From contig NZ_LXKN01000029.1 in the NCBI RefSeq assembly GCF_001692325.1, positions 1 through 54,226 of the forward strand: DNA of 54,226 nt, given 5' to 3'. The notes beneath the pieces are model-generated. The model saw only the letters and a list, made by a program, of their open reading frames with translations, did no database searches and was not told the DNA's origin. The stretch is from Rhizobium sp. AC27/96. Lineage in GTDB: Bacteria > Pseudomonadota > Alphaproteobacteria > Rhizobiales > Rhizobiaceae. The position numbers were made by a program, and so were the translations under genes. Below, in pieces: positions 1 to 9,135 of the stretch; position 1 is the first letter of the stretch, and the number at the start of each line of letters is the position of its first letter.

Positions 1-216
1 CGCAAGCACGCAACCACGCCAAAACCAGCCCCAAAACACCCAAAATAAACCACAGCATCAAGCAGCATCAAACCGCCTATGCAAAAGGCTGCGGACGTGA
101 AAATGGGGCACATAGAACCCTAAAACGGCCAACGAGCATTTCTCCCGAAAACCGCAATGCTCACGCAACTCAGTCTGCGGAAATTGCCGCCGTCCTATCA
201 ATCGAAGGCGGATGTT
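1..216. other. Leader region, no gene seen
   Basis: The first ~120 bases are unusually rich in A and C on the plus strand and contain no convincing reading frame. An in-frame ATG at 157 exists for the following gene, but the ATG at 217 is preferred. I see no clear promoter or hairpin here. Confidence 0.4.
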
Positions 217-543
217 ATGCAATTACCGTTCCTGTTGGCCTGTGTTGTCCTGACCGGTGGACACTGCCTCTCGGGGTCGCAGCCAGGCTCCGAGCCCAGG
301 GAGCCGCCTGTTCTCTCCATCCAGTACCGATACGATCCCTGTACCGATGGTCGCGTCAGCGATGGCAGACCGCGAACCTGCGCCGAACTCAGGCGAGCCT
401 TGCGGCAGGATCTATGGCGCGAATGGCCGGATGACGATCGCCGGCCGCGGCGGCCTCGTGTAAACCCATGCACCGACGGGCGCTTCAGCGATGGGCGCGC
501 CCGGTCCTGCCCCGAGCTGCTGGACTGGCTGGATCGGCGATGA
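217..543 (+). CDS. Small exported(?) protein with a duplicated Cys-pair motif
   Basis: 108-residue protein of unknown function. The start at 217 is chosen over 157 because GAAGG stands about 8 nt upstream and the protein then begins with a hydrophobic signal-like segment (residues 2-20) that ends near a cysteine; the lipobox is not canonical, so lipidation is uncertain. The mature part holds two copies of one motif, PCTDGRVSDGRPRTCAEL (residues 41-58) and PCTDGRFSDGRARSCPEL (84-101), each with two cysteines 12 residues apart, joined by an Asp/Arg-rich linker. The paired cysteines suggest disulfides in the periplasm (inference). Its stop overlaps the start of the sterol-desaturase gene by 4 nt (ATGA), so the two are probably translationally coupled. 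Confidence 0.6.
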   Translation: MQLPFLLACVVLTGGHCLSGSQPGSEPREPPVLSIQYRYDPCTDGRVSDGRPRTCAELRRALRQDLWREWPDDDRRPRRPRVNPCTDGRFSDGRARSCPELLDWLDRR

Positions 544-1436
544 AGACGATCCTGTCCTTCTCATCCTGGCCGCTGGTGTTCTTTACCGGCCTGCTGGGCG
601 CTCATTTCGCTTTTTCGAGCGAGCGGCCCATGCTTGCCTTCGCTCTCGTCTATGCCGGCGAGGTGCTGCTGCTTTTTCTGCTAGAGCGCTATATCCCCTA
701 TGAGCGGCGCTGGCTGCTTGCCGACGGCGAAACGGCAAACGATATTGCCCATACGCTTTTGACCAAGGGGCTGGTGCAGATCGTCGCGCTCTTGGCCGTT
801 GTCTTTCCGATGCTCGCCGCGACCGTGCTGCAACCTCTCGCCGGCGCGCGATTTGATGCCTGGCCGGCTGCGATACCCATGCCCGTGCAGGTGGCCATGG
901 CCGTCGTCATAGCTGAATTCGGCCTCTACTGGTCACACCGGATTGCTCATGAGCGGCTTTTCTTCTGGCGATTCCATGCCCTGCACCACAGCGTGACGCG
1001 CCTCTGGGTCATCAATACCGGGCGCTTTCATATTGCCGATTCGCTGTTCAAGGTCGCGCTCAGCCAGATCCCGCTTTATCTGATGGGCGCGCCGCTTGAA
1101 GTCTTCTGGTGGCTCGGCGCCGTCACGGCCTTCATGGGCATTCTCACCCATTGCAATGTCGACATGAGGACCGGCTTCTTCGACTATATCTTCAGCACGC
1201 CGCGCCTGCATCGCTGGCATCATTCCAAGGATATCCGCGAGGGCAACACGAATTACGGCGAAAACGTCGTGTTCTTCGATCTGCTGTTAGGCACCTACTT
1301 CAATCCCGACCGCCCGTCCTCCACCGATATCGGTATTCGCGGCCAGATCGCCAAAGGCTTCCTGCGGCAATTGGCACAGCCTTTCCGAAAGGATGGGATT
1401 CGCCAGATTATTGGGCGCGCGACAAAAGACGGCTGA
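540..1436 (+). CDS. Sterol desaturase / fatty acid hydroxylase family membrane protein
   Basis: 298 residues from the ATG at 540, which overlaps the preceding stop codon. The family comprises non-haem di-iron membrane oxygenases that hydroxylate or desaturate lipids. The histidine clusters that bind the two irons are present in order: HRIAHE, HALHHS and HRWHHSKD. Several hydrophobic segments surround them (N-terminal two, then around residues 70-130 and 175-205), as expected of an inner-membrane enzyme. The substrate cannot be told; rhizobia carry several paralogues whose lipid substrates are mostly unassigned. Its context with a beta-lactamase, a SIMPL protein and a lipoprotein is envelope-related but not specific. 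The family call is firm, the reaction is not. Confidence 0.85.
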   Translation: MKTILSFSSWPLVFFTGLLGAHFAFSSERPMLAFALVYAGEVLLLFLLERYIPYERRWLLADGETANDIAHTLLTKGLVQIVALLAVVFPMLAATVLQPLAGARFDAWPAAIPMPVQVAMAVVIAEFGLYWSHRIAHERLFFWRFHALHHSVTRLWVINTGRFHIADSLFKVALSQIPLYLMGAPLEVFWWLGAVTAFMGILTHCNVDMRTGFFDYIFSTPRLHRWHHSKDIREGNTNYGENVVFFDLLLGTYFNPDRPSSTDIGIRGQIAKGFLRQLAQPFRKDGIRQIIGRATKDG

Positions 1437-1517
1437 TGCGGTCTCACGCAATGCTGCCGTAATCCAGCCGACGTACCCCTGCCGCGGTCTCTCTTCAGTT
1501 GCAAAAGGACGTTCCTG

Positions 1518-1904
1518 ATGTCTGCCATTCGCATCAAGCGGTTCCCGCTCGGCATTGCCGCCTTGACGGTCTTGCTGGTCCTCTCGGCCTGCGCCTCGCA
1601 AATCATGAAGAGCTATATCGGCGCGCCGATCAGCAGCGTCATGCTCGACTATGGGCCGCCTGACAATGTCTATGATCTGCGTCCCGGCGAGCGGGCCTAT
1701 CAATGGCGCAAGCAGAAGACGCAGGTGGTGCCGGGCCAATCCACCGGCGAAGTGAAGGAAACACGGCGCGGCAGCCGCTACGAGGTCACGGAGACCCCCG
1801 GCTATGTCGAGAGAACGGAATGTTTCTACACCTTCTATACCCGAAGCTCCGGCTCGGACTGGTACGTGACCAGCTTCCGGCAGCCTTCGCTCGAATGCGA
1901 ATAG
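1518..1904 (+). CDS. Small lipoprotein, SmpA/OmlA-like fold suspected
   Basis: 128 residues. A signal peptide (residues 1-24) ends in the lipobox LSAC with C25 as the lipidation site, so the product should be anchored in the envelope. The segment after it (GAPISSVMLDYGPPDNVYDL followed by an AYQW element) resembles the short BamE/SmpA/OmlA-type pattern in which a 'G.P...v...lG.P' strand-helix unit precedes 'yqW'. That resemblance is by eye only. Two further cysteines lie in the C-terminal third (ECF and LEC). AAAGGA sits about 9 nt before the start. Function unknown. Confidence 0.75.
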   Translation: MSAIRIKRFPLGIAALTVLLVLSACASQIMKSYIGAPISSVMLDYGPPDNVYDLRPGERAYQWRKQKTQVVPGQSTGEVKETRRGSRYEVTETPGYVERTECFYTFYTRSSGSDWYVTSFRQPSLECE

Positions 1905-1943
1905 GCTCAGGCGTCAATACCTCCAGTCGCAGGATTACAGGAC

Positions 1944-2681
1944 ATGAAGCGTAGTTCCATGATCGCAGTTGCCATCGCCAGTCTTTCCATTGCTCTGGCT
2001 GGATCCGCACGGGCCGAGGAAACGATAGGCCAGGGCGCAGGCCTCATTCGCGTCGTCGGCGAGGGGCAGATCCTTCGCAGCCCGGATATCGCCGTCGTCC
2101 GCCTGACGGTTTTGCGCCAGGCCGGTGAGGCGAGCCAGGCGGTTGCCGCCTCCACGGAGGCGACCCGCAAGCTCATTGCCGCGCTCGTGTCGCTGGGCAT
2201 CGGGAGAGACGACATGCAGAGCGCGGATTTCCAGATCTCACCGCGCTTCGATTATACGGCGAAGCCCGATGGCACGGCGCCTTCCTCGACCATCTCGGGC
2301 TATGATGCCCGCAACACGCTGATGGTGCGCGTTCGCAAGGTTGCCGAGGTCGGCAATGTCCTCGATGTCGCCTTGAAGAACGGCGTCAACGAGGGCGGCT
2401 CGGTCGATTTTCTCGTGGAGGATGCTGCCGGTGCTGTCGATGAAGCGCGCAAGCATGCCGTGGCCGCCGCAGCGAAAAGCGCCAGCGCCGTGGCGCAGGC
2501 GTCGGGCCTCAAGCTCGGGCCGATCGTCGCCATCGAAGATCAGCCCGCGGCGACCATATTTCCCTATGCGTCTACGGAAGCAAGGCTGCGCGCCGCCAGT
2601 TCGGACGCCGGCGTGCCGATCGAAACCGGCAAGAATGTCATCACGGCGCGCGTCGCGGTGTCCTATCTGGTCGCACGGTAA
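1944..2681 (+). CDS. SIMPL domain (DUF541) periplasmic protein
   Basis: 245 residues. A Sec signal peptide ends around ALAGSARA-EE. The remainder matches the SIMPL/DUF541 family (BP26/OMP28 of Brucella, YggE of E. coli): an N-terminal GEGQILRSPDIAVVRLTV strand pair, a stretch 'A...STEATRKLIAALVSLGI' and the central SGYDARNTLMVRVR element. Family members are periplasmic and have been linked to oxidative stress and to channel-like oligomers, but no firm biochemical role is known. The gene follows the lipoprotein by 39 nt and precedes the beta-lactamase by 11 nt, so the three may be co-transcribed. Confidence 0.88.
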   Translation: MKRSSMIAVAIASLSIALAGSARAEETIGQGAGLIRVVGEGQILRSPDIAVVRLTVLRQAGEASQAVAASTEATRKLIAALVSLGIGRDDMQSADFQISPRFDYTAKPDGTAPSSTISGYDARNTLMVRVRKVAEVGNVLDVALKNGVNEGGSVDFLVEDAAGAVDEARKHAVAAAAKSASAVAQASGLKLGPIVAIEDQPAATIFPYASTEARLRAASSDAGVPIETGKNVITARVAVSYLVAR

Positions 2682-2692
2682 GGGAGAACATC

Positions 2693-3496
2693 ATGAGATA
2701 TATATGCCTCGCCGCGGCGACCGTGGCCTTTGCCGCACTGCCTGCCATTTCGCAAGCCGAGACCATCTGCTCCGTCGTGGAGGACGTCGAAAGCGGCAAG
2801 GTCCTGTTGAAACAGGGGGATTGCGACCGCCGTCTGTCACCGGCATCGACCTTCAAGCTGGCCCTGAGCCTCATGGGCTACGATGCCCATGTTCTGGCTG
2901 ACGAGTCAAAGCCGGTCTGGCCCTTCGTGAAGGGCTATTCGGATTGGCCGACGACATGGGAAGATAGCGCGACCCCGCGTCTTTGGATGGAAAAATCCAT
3001 CGTCTGGTATTCGCAGCGTCTCACGGAGGCGCTCGGCCCCATCAAGTTTCAGGCCTATACGAAGCAGTTCAACTACGGCAACGCCGACGTGTCGGGCAAT
3101 CCCGGCAAGCATGATGGCCTGACGCATGCCTGGCTTGGATCGTCGCTGAAGATCTCCCCCGTCGAGCAGCTCGCCTTTCTGCGAAAGCTGGTGCGGCGGG
3201 AGCTGGGAGTGAGCGAGCTGGCCTATGACATGACGACAAGGATAGCCGACTATGGGGTGCAGCAATCCGGCTGGCATGCCTATGGCAAGACTGGCGCCAT
3301 GCCGTCGTCGCGGATCGGTATCCGTAGCGACCGGTTCAAGATGTATGGCTGGTTCGTCGGCTGGGCAGTCAGAGGCGATCGCAAAATCGTCTTTGCGCGT
3401 CTGATCGGCGAGGAACAGAAGATACCGGGCTCGGCCGGCAAACGGGCGCGCGATGCCATTCTTGCCGATCTCTTCAAAAAACCCGATGCGATATGA
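2693..3496 (+). CDS. Class D (OXA-type) beta-lactamase
   Basis: 267 residues with a signal peptide (about 1-22, ending SQA). Class D landmarks are all visible and properly spaced: the active-site STFK (S52-K55, with the lysine that is carbamylated in this class), the S-x-V motif as SIV (102-104), YGN (128-130), WLGSSLKISPVEQ (148-160) and KTG (199-201), then a WFVGW strand. These enzymes hydrolyse penicillins and sometimes oxacillin or carbapenems in the periplasm; the spectrum cannot be read from the sequence. GGGAG precedes the start by 6 nt. There is no mobile element next to the gene, so it looks resident. A function as a penicillin-binding sensor is possible but has no support here. Confidence 0.9.
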   Translation: MRYICLAAATVAFAALPAISQAETICSVVEDVESGKVLLKQGDCDRRLSPASTFKLALSLMGYDAHVLADESKPVWPFVKGYSDWPTTWEDSATPRLWMEKSIVWYSQRLTEALGPIKFQAYTKQFNYGNADVSGNPGKHDGLTHAWLGSSLKISPVEQLAFLRKLVRRELGVSELAYDMTTRIADYGVQQSGWHAYGKTGAMPSSRIGIRSDRFKMYGWFVGWAVRGDRKIVFARLIGEEQKIPGSAGKRARDAILADLFKKPDAI

Positions 3497-3568
3497 GTGA
3501 CGCCGGCATTTCCGGAGCATGGACGTTTAAACGGACTTGCTCCTGAAACGCCCGGACACCTGGCGCAT

Positions 3569-3838
3569 TCACATTCCATTGCCCTTGTCTCCGCCCCATC
3601 GCCAGCGCCATGGGGCGTCGCTTTTCCACCAGCTGACCAGGAACAGCAAGGCCGTCGAAATGAAGATCGCGAGCACGTAGCTCGCCGGATGGCCGTCCCG
3701 CCATGTTTCTCCCATGGCGAAGACTGCTCCGAGGACCAGGGCGTAGGCTGTCAGCGCCGCCCAGCCTTGCCAGCTGCAGGGCAGGCCTGCTCCATAGCCA
3801 TAGGCCTTGACGCGAAACCAGGCGCTTTGTCTCCTCAT
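3569..3838 (-). CDS. Small membrane protein coupled to the RND pump
   Basis: 89 residues with two hydrophobic stretches (about 27-42 and 54-67) and an Arg/Trp-rich tail (WKSDAPWRWRWGG). The start overlaps the stop of the RND permease by 4 nt (ATGA on the minus strand), which implies coupled translation and a role with the pump, perhaps as an accessory subunit (inference). I do not recognise the family. Confidence 0.6.
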   Translation of the reverse strand: MRRQSAWFRVKAYGYGAGLPCSWQGWAALTAYALVLGAVFAMGETWRDGHPASYVLAIFISTALLFLVSWWKSDAPWRWRWGGDKGNGM

Positions 3839-6800
3839 GCGGGCACATCCTCCGCTCTATCCGTCTCCGGATTGACCTTTCTCCTCATTAGCATTGTCCT
3901 GCAGCTTTCGATCAGGGACAGAACGACCGGCACGAACACAAGCGTCAGCGCCGTCGACGACAGGAGGCCGCCGATGACGGCATGGGCCATCGAGGCACGC
4001 TCCTGCCCGCCTTCGCCAAAGCCGAGCGCCAGCGGCAACATGCCGATGATCATGGCCGACGTGGTCATGACGATCGGCCGGAAACGGATCGTGCCGGCAT
4101 CGATCAGGCTCTGCCGCATGCTGGCGCCTTCCTGGCGGCGCTTGTTGGCGTGATCCACCAGCAGGATGGCATTTTTCGTCACCAGGCCCATCAGCATGAT
4201 GAAGCCGATCACCGAGAAGATGTTGATCGTCGACCCGGTTAGCAGAAGGCCGCCCAGTACGCCGCTGATCGAAAGCGGCAGGCTGGTCATGATGGCGATC
4301 GGCTGCACGAAGGAACCGAATTGCGAAGCAAGGATGAGGTAGATGAAGATGACTGCGAGCACCAGTGCCTGAGCCGCATAGCCGAAGCTTTCCATCATGT
4401 CGTCCGCCTCGCCGCCGATGGTGATGCGGTAGCCTGCCGGCAGCTCCATCGAGCCGATGACGGTGTGGATGTCGCGGACAACCACACCGAGGGGTTGGCC
4501 GCTGAGATTGGCGGAGAGGCGAACCTCGCGATCCCCGTCGCGGCGGACGATCGTCTGTGGCGCGAGGGTTTCCGAGACATCGGCGACCTGCGCCAGCGGC
4601 ACGGTTGTCGCCGGGCCCGTTGCGCCGACCCTTGTGACGGGGATGGGAATTTGCCTGAGATCCTCGATCGTGCGGCGGCCTGCTTCCGGCAAACGAATGG
4701 CGACATAGCGGGATTCGTCGCCGCCATGAGCCCAGCTTGTCAGCTTTTCGCCAGCCACCAGCGGCCGAAGATTGCGTTCGATCGTCGCGGTTGAAATTCC
4801 GAGATCGGCCGCCTGCTCGGCGCGAAGCCGGATCATCAGCATCGGCCGTTTCTTGTCGGCGGAGGATTCGAGCGCGATGAGCCCTGCGACCTTGCCGAGC
4901 TTTGCCTTCATATCTAGCGAGAGGCGCTCCAGCACGTTCAGGTCGCCGCCCAGGATCGATATCTGGATCGTTTTTGCCTCGGCGCCGGAGATCTCTCCGG
5001 GCTGCCCCACCTCGACCGTGGCGCCTGCAAGCGGGCTTAGGGCGTCGCGCAGCTTCGGCGCGATCGCGACGGACGTCATCGTTCTCTTGTCCGCCGACAC
5101 CATGGAAGCGGCAATTCTTGCCTCATTGGTGTTGGCGCCGTCGCCGCTGTTGACGGTCGAATAGAGATCCAGAATATCCGGAAACTGCCGCAGGATGGTT
5201 TCGGCCTGCCTGATCTTGGAGGCGGTATATTCGACCGATGATCCCTCCGGCAAGGTGAGGCCGACCGCGACCATGCCCTGATCCGATTTCGGCACGAATT
5301 CCGTGCCGATGCGCGGGATGAGGCAAAGAGTTCCGGCAAAGAACCCGAGGACACAAAGGGAGGTCACGGCCCGGTGTGCAAGGCACCAGCCGACGATGCC
5401 GCCATAACGCTGTGCGATCCTTTCGAAGCCATGGTCGAAGCGATCGAGCATCGCCTGAAGGCGTCCTCTTTTACCTGACGAGGGACGATCCGCCCAGACG
5501 CTGGAAAGCATCGGGTCGAGCGTGAAGGAAACGAAGAGCGAAATCAGCACCGCGACGGAGACGGTGATGCCGAATTGCAGAAAGAACCGGCCGATCACCC
5601 CGCCCATGAAGGCGACGGGAAGGAAGACGGCGACGATAGAGAGCGTGGTAGCAAGCACCGCAAGGCCGATTTCCGATGTGCCGTCCAGCGCCGCCCGCTT
5701 GCGATCCTTGCCCATGGCAGCGTGGCGCGTGATATTTTCCCTGACGACGATGGCGTCGTCTATCAGAATGCCGATACAGATCGACAGCGCCAGCATGGTC
5801 ATGAGATTGAGGCTGAAGCCCAGGACGGCCATGGCCGCGAAGGTGCCGATGACGGAGACCGGCAATGTGAGCGCCGTGATGATGGTCGAGCGCCAGGAGT
5901 TCAGAAACAGAAGGACGATGGCGATGGTCAGCGCGCCGCCCTCGATGATGGTCCTTTGCACGTCGCCGATCTGCCCGACAATCGTTCGCGAACTGTCCTG
6001 CGACACGACGATGCCGATATCCTTGAGCGCGTCGTCCTTCCTCAGTTGAGCCAGTTCCCGCTCGACGCCATTTGCAACGTCGACGGTGTTGGCGCCTTCG
6101 AGCTTGTTGATGTCGAGGCCGAGTGCAGGCTTGCCATTGAACCAGGCCCGGCTCTTCGGGTCGGCCCCGGCCTCCATCACATCAGCGACTTCCGAGAGCC
6201 GGATCGGGCGTCCGGCGCTGTCCTGGGTGATGACGATATCGGCGAAATCCCGGACGCTGCCCGGCTGCACGCTGACGGTCACGCTGCGCTCGCGTGTCGA
6301 CGAGACGATGGAGCCTATAGCGCTATCACGCGTGGCCCGCTGTATGGCTTCGATGACCGTGGGCATCGGAATGCCGAAGGAAAGCAGCTTGGCCGGGTCG
6401 GGCTGGATTCGCACCTGATCTTCACTGCCGCCGACCAGTGTCACCTGGCCCACGCCGGGCACACGCCGCAGCCGGGGCACGATCGTCGTGTCGGCGATCT
6501 TCGTCATCCGGCTGAGGGAAAGATCCGAGGAAAAGGCGGCGAGCGACATGATCGGCGCGTCCTGCGGATTGAAGCGCATGACGAGGGGCCGATCCGCCCC
6601 CTCGGGAAGCACATCCTGCAGCCGCGATATGCGGTCGCGCACCTCATCCGCCGCCGCTCTCGATGGCGTTTCAAGCGAGAATTCAGCGATGACGAGGGAA
6701 TTGCCAGTCGATGATTTCGAGGTGATCTTCTTGATACCGGCAATGGCGCCGATGCTTTCCTCGATGGGCCGGCTGACCTGTTGCTCGACAGCAAGCGCCG

Positions 6801-6963
6801 ATGCGCCGTCGTAATTGGTGGAAATGACGACGGTCGGCAAATCGACGGAGGGCAGAAGGTCCACGGGCAGGCGCGACCAGGCGGTGATCCCCAGGACGAC
6901 GATGGCGACCATGACCATGGTCGCAAAAACGGGCTGCTGAATGGAGATACGGGCAAGAAACAT
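3835..6963 (-). CDS. RND multidrug efflux permease, HAE1 type
   Basis: 1042 residues, the usual length of AcrB/MdtB-type inner-membrane pumps. Features seen: an N-terminal membrane helix (10-30) followed by LLPSVDLPTV; GVGQVTLVGG in the first porter repeat; GILIDDAIVVREN with the adjacent Asp pair D402/D403 in TM4, which relays protons; and the second-half repeat with VSFTLDPML and LMGLVTKNAILLVDHAN. The protein uses proton influx to push drugs or other amphiphiles from the periplasm/inner leaflet into an outer-membrane channel. It starts 9 nt after the stop of its adaptor gene. No TolC-like channel gene is present in the window, so the pump must borrow one. Substrate unknown; the nearby two-component systems are candidates for its control. 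Confidence 0.93.
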   Translation of the reverse strand: MFLARISIQQPVFATMVMVAIVVLGITAWSRLPVDLLPSVDLPTVVISTNYDGASALAVEQQVSRPIEESIGAIAGIKKITSKSSTGNSLVIAEFSLETPSRAAADEVRDRISRLQDVLPEGADRPLVMRFNPQDAPIMSLAAFSSDLSLSRMTKIADTTIVPRLRRVPGVGQVTLVGGSEDQVRIQPDPAKLLSFGIPMPTVIEAIQRATRDSAIGSIVSSTRERSVTVSVQPGSVRDFADIVITQDSAGRPIRLSEVADVMEAGADPKSRAWFNGKPALGLDINKLEGANTVDVANGVERELAQLRKDDALKDIGIVVSQDSSRTIVGQIGDVQRTIIEGGALTIAIVLLFLNSWRSTIITALTLPVSVIGTFAAMAVLGFSLNLMTMLALSICIGILIDDAIVVRENITRHAAMGKDRKRAALDGTSEIGLAVLATTLSIVAVFLPVAFMGGVIGRFFLQFGITVSVAVLISLFVSFTLDPMLSSVWADRPSSGKRGRLQAMLDRFDHGFERIAQRYGGIVGWCLAHRAVTSLCVLGFFAGTLCLIPRIGTEFVPKSDQGMVAVGLTLPEGSSVEYTASKIRQAETILRQFPDILDLYSTVNSGDGANTNEARIAASMVSADKRTMTSVAIAPKLRDALSPLAGATVEVGQPGEISGAEAKTIQISILGGDLNVLERLSLDMKAKLGKVAGLIALESSADKKRPMLMIRLRAEQAADLGISTATIERNLRPLVAGEKLTSWAHGGDESRYVAIRLPEAGRRTIEDLRQIPIPVTRVGATGPATTVPLAQVADVSETLAPQTIVRRDGDREVRLSANLSGQPLGVVVRDIHTVIGSMELPAGYRITIGGEADDMMESFGYAAQALVLAVIFIYLILASQFGSFVQPIAIMTSLPLSISGVLGGLLLTGSTINIFSVIGFIMLMGLVTKNAILLVDHANKRRQEGASMRQSLIDAGTIRFRPIVMTTSAMIIGMLPLALGFGEGGQERASMAHAVIGGLLSSTALTLVFVPVVLSLIESCRTMLMRRKVNPETDRAEDVPA

Positions 6964-6972
6964 CGGTGATCC

Positions 6973-8175
6973 CTAGCGCTCGGCGATCTTCACGGAGGTG
7001 CCGTTGGCAGCGTCCCGGAGCGGAACGGTTATGACGTCATCACCTTCGCTCAGTCCGGTTCGAACCTCGAGGAGATCCTCGCCGACCTTCGCCGTGCCGA
7101 GCGTGACCGGCTGTCGGTGCACGACGCCGTCGACGATCTTCCGGACAAGGGTTTCACCGCCTTCTGTAGTGATTGCGGCGGCGGGCACGGCGAGAATGTT
7201 GTCATGGCTGTCGGTCTGCAACGAACCGTGGCCGAACATGCCGCCCCGAAGGCCGGGAACGACATGCTGGAGCCTCAGATAGACCTGCAGCGAGCGCGAA
7301 TTGTCGAGGGTTGCGGGACTGATCCTGTCGAGCTGCACCGACAGAGTCTCGTCGGGCAATCCTTCGATCCTGATGGACGCCGTCTGTCCGATCGAAAGTC
7401 CGGCGCTCTCCTGCGGAGGAATGAGGGCCACGAGATCCAGCTGCGCGATATCGACGATCTCGAACAGCTCGGTATTGATCGATACGGCCTGGCCAGGATT
7501 GATCCTGCGCGAATTGACGATGCCATCGAAAGGTGCGGTGACGACCGCGTCGTTGAGGGCGCGCTGCGCTTCCGCCTGTTCGGCCTGCAGCGCCCGTAGC
7601 TCCGCTTTCAGCACCGCCACGTCGGTCTCAACCTCGGTCAGCTTGGCCTGCGCGACGCCTCCGGTGGCGACAAGGCTGCGCGTGCGCTCAAGATCCTTCT
7701 GCGCCCGCAGAAGCGTTGCCGCCTTGGCATCCGTCGTCGCGACCAGCCTGTTCAGCGAAAGCGTCAGGGCTTCGGTGTCGAAGCGCGCGATGACGTCGCC
7801 GGCGCGCACGGCCGTTCCCACGTCAGCCTCGACGGATGCCAGCGTCCCGGACAATCTTGCAGTCAGCGTCACGCGCCGGGCCGGCTGAATGAAGCCGTTG
7901 ATGCTGATCTCCTGGCTGTAGGTCCGCCAGTGAACCCGCATCACCTCCATGGAGGTGACCTCGATCGTCTTGGCCGTCGGCGCCTGCGGGATCTGGGCCG
8001 CCCCGCTGATGTCACGGCTGGCCGGCGCGATCACGGCGCTTGCAACGCCCAGCGCAACCAGCGCCAGGATGATCGTTATTTTGGTGATGCGGCTTGTCAT
8101 GGCATCCAACTCAGACTGTCGTCTCAAAAGTGAGAGCGGCGAATGCGGCTGGCTCGGGGTTTGATTAGCCGTCAT
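6973..8175 (-). CDS. RND efflux periplasmic adaptor (membrane fusion protein)
   Basis: 400 residues. The start at 8175 is chosen because GGGGAG lies 6 nt upstream; an alternative internal ATG at 8100 lacks a good ribosome site. A cytoplasmic tail of about 30 residues precedes one signal-anchor helix (IILALVALGVASAVIA). Then follow the first half of the lipoyl/barrel-sandwich domain (RLSGTLASVEADVGTAVRAG), a coiled-coil hairpin rich in Leu/Ala/Glu (about residues 135-185), the second lipoyl half (VTAPFDGIVNSRRINPGQ) and a beta-barrel domain. Adaptors of this type bridge an RND permease and an outer-membrane channel. It is the first gene of the three-gene pump operon. Confidence 0.9.
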   Translation of the reverse strand: MTANQTPSQPHSPLSLLRRQSELDAMTSRITKITIILALVALGVASAVIAPASRDISGAAQIPQAPTAKTIEVTSMEVMRVHWRTYSQEISINGFIQPARRVTLTARLSGTLASVEADVGTAVRAGDVIARFDTEALTLSLNRLVATTDAKAATLLRAQKDLERTRSLVATGGVAQAKLTEVETDVAVLKAELRALQAEQAEAQRALNDAVVTAPFDGIVNSRRINPGQAVSINTELFEIVDIAQLDLVALIPPQESAGLSIGQTASIRIEGLPDETLSVQLDRISPATLDNSRSLQVYLRLQHVVPGLRGGMFGHGSLQTDSHDNILAVPAAAITTEGGETLVRKIVDGVVHRQPVTLGTAKVGEDLLEVRTGLSEGDDVITVPLRDAANGTSVKIAER

Positions 8176-8239
8176 TCGCCGCTCCCCGCCAGGCACGGCC
8201 TGCTTGAAAGCCGTGCCGACGTCTGCGGAACCTGCCGGA

Positions 8240-8869
8240 TCAGAAGCGATAGTTCAGACCGGCCTTGATGACGTGGTCGCGAACATCGGTCTTCGACCTG
8301 CCGCTGGAGCTTGTCGTCGATACATCATTGGTCATGACGTAGTTGTATTCGACCTTGGCCGACAATCCGCCGCCGAAGCCCTGCTCGATGCCGCCACCGA
8401 AGAGGTAGCCCTGCTTCCAGCCGCTCGGGCCGGAGACGCCCCTTCCGCTTTCAAACTTCGTCATCGTCAGACCCGCCGTCCCATAGACCAGCGTGCGGTC
8501 GAAGGTCAGGCCGGCCTTTGCCTTGGCGGCACCGCGGAAGCGTTCTTCCAGCTTGCCGTGCGGCACGTTCACCTCGTTATTTCCGAGGTAGGAGCCTTCC
8601 AGTTCCGCACCGAGGATGCCAGGCCCCACCTGGAAATTGTAGCCGGCTTGCACGCCGGCGGTCAGGCCCTTGCCGCTGGCGAAGGGGTTCAGCTTCGGCG
8701 AGGCGATGCCGCCATGCGCGCCGAAATAGGCACCACCCCAGCTGAAGGCCGGCGGCTGGTCGTAGCCGGCGTCCGGAGCCTGATAGGTCGTGAGGTCGGC
8801 TGCGGATGCGCTGGTTGCAGCCGCAATGGCCAGAGCCGCGAACAGGAAAGATTTTGCGCTGAGAGACAT
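8240..8869 (-). CDS. Outer-membrane beta-barrel protein, Omp25/RopB-like
   Basis: 209 residues from the ATG at 8869, which has GGAG 8 nt upstream; two in-frame ATGs further up (8881, 8899) would spoil the signal peptide. The signal peptide ends ATSASAADL. The mature protein begins with the typical rhizobial/Brucella pattern 'FSWGGAYFGAHGG', alternates polar and hydrophobic residues as in an eight-stranded barrel, and ends in the outer-membrane signature KAGLNYRF with C-terminal Phe. Members (Omp25/Omp31, RopB) are abundant surface proteins often controlled by two-component systems. The gene lies directly downstream of one such system, 267 nt from its stop, but it could have its own promoter in that AT-rich gap. 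Confidence 0.85.
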   Translation of the reverse strand: MSLSAKSFLFAALAIAAATSASAADLTTYQAPDAGYDQPPAFSWGGAYFGAHGGIASPKLNPFASGKGLTAGVQAGYNFQVGPGILGAELEGSYLGNNEVNVPHGKLEERFRGAAKAKAGLTFDRTLVYGTAGLTMTKFESGRGVSGPSGWKQGYLFGGGIEQGFGGGLSAKVEYNYVMTNDVSTTSSSGRSKTDVRDHVIKAGLNYRF

Positions 8870-9047
8870 TGATAACTCCATACGAAACCCATGCGCCATC
8901 CCTAGGCGCTCGCAAGGTCTCTATTTGCGTTGGAGAACCGGAAACCGGTTCCTGCTGGTCTCCAGCGCCGTCCGTCTTGGGAACGGATCGGTCTCAGGAG
9001 ATGCGGATCATTTTGCCTGCGAGAATTGCGGGTACATTGCAGGATTC

Positions 9048-9077
9048 AAAAATATTGAAAAATTATTCAGTATTTTT
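9048..9077. other. AT-rich inverted repeat between omp gene and sensor kinase
   Basis: AAAAATATTGAA (9048-9059) and TTCAGTATTTTT (9066-9077) form a 12-bp hairpin with one G-T pair and a 6-nt loop. It sits downstream of the kinase stop and upstream of the omp start on the minus strand. It could be a weak terminator for the kinase operon or part of the omp promoter; the surrounding AT-rich stretch supports a regulatory role. Confidence 0.35.
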
Positions 9078-9135
9078 ATAGGGTTGAAGCGAAAAATTTA
9101 ACTATCTGTTAAGGAAGATTGGGTGCGTCCAGCCG

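Noticed and set aside
5575..6714. 379-residue open frame on the plus strand
   Set aside because: Antisense to the RND permease, Asp/Arg/Gly-rich shadow frame without motifs.
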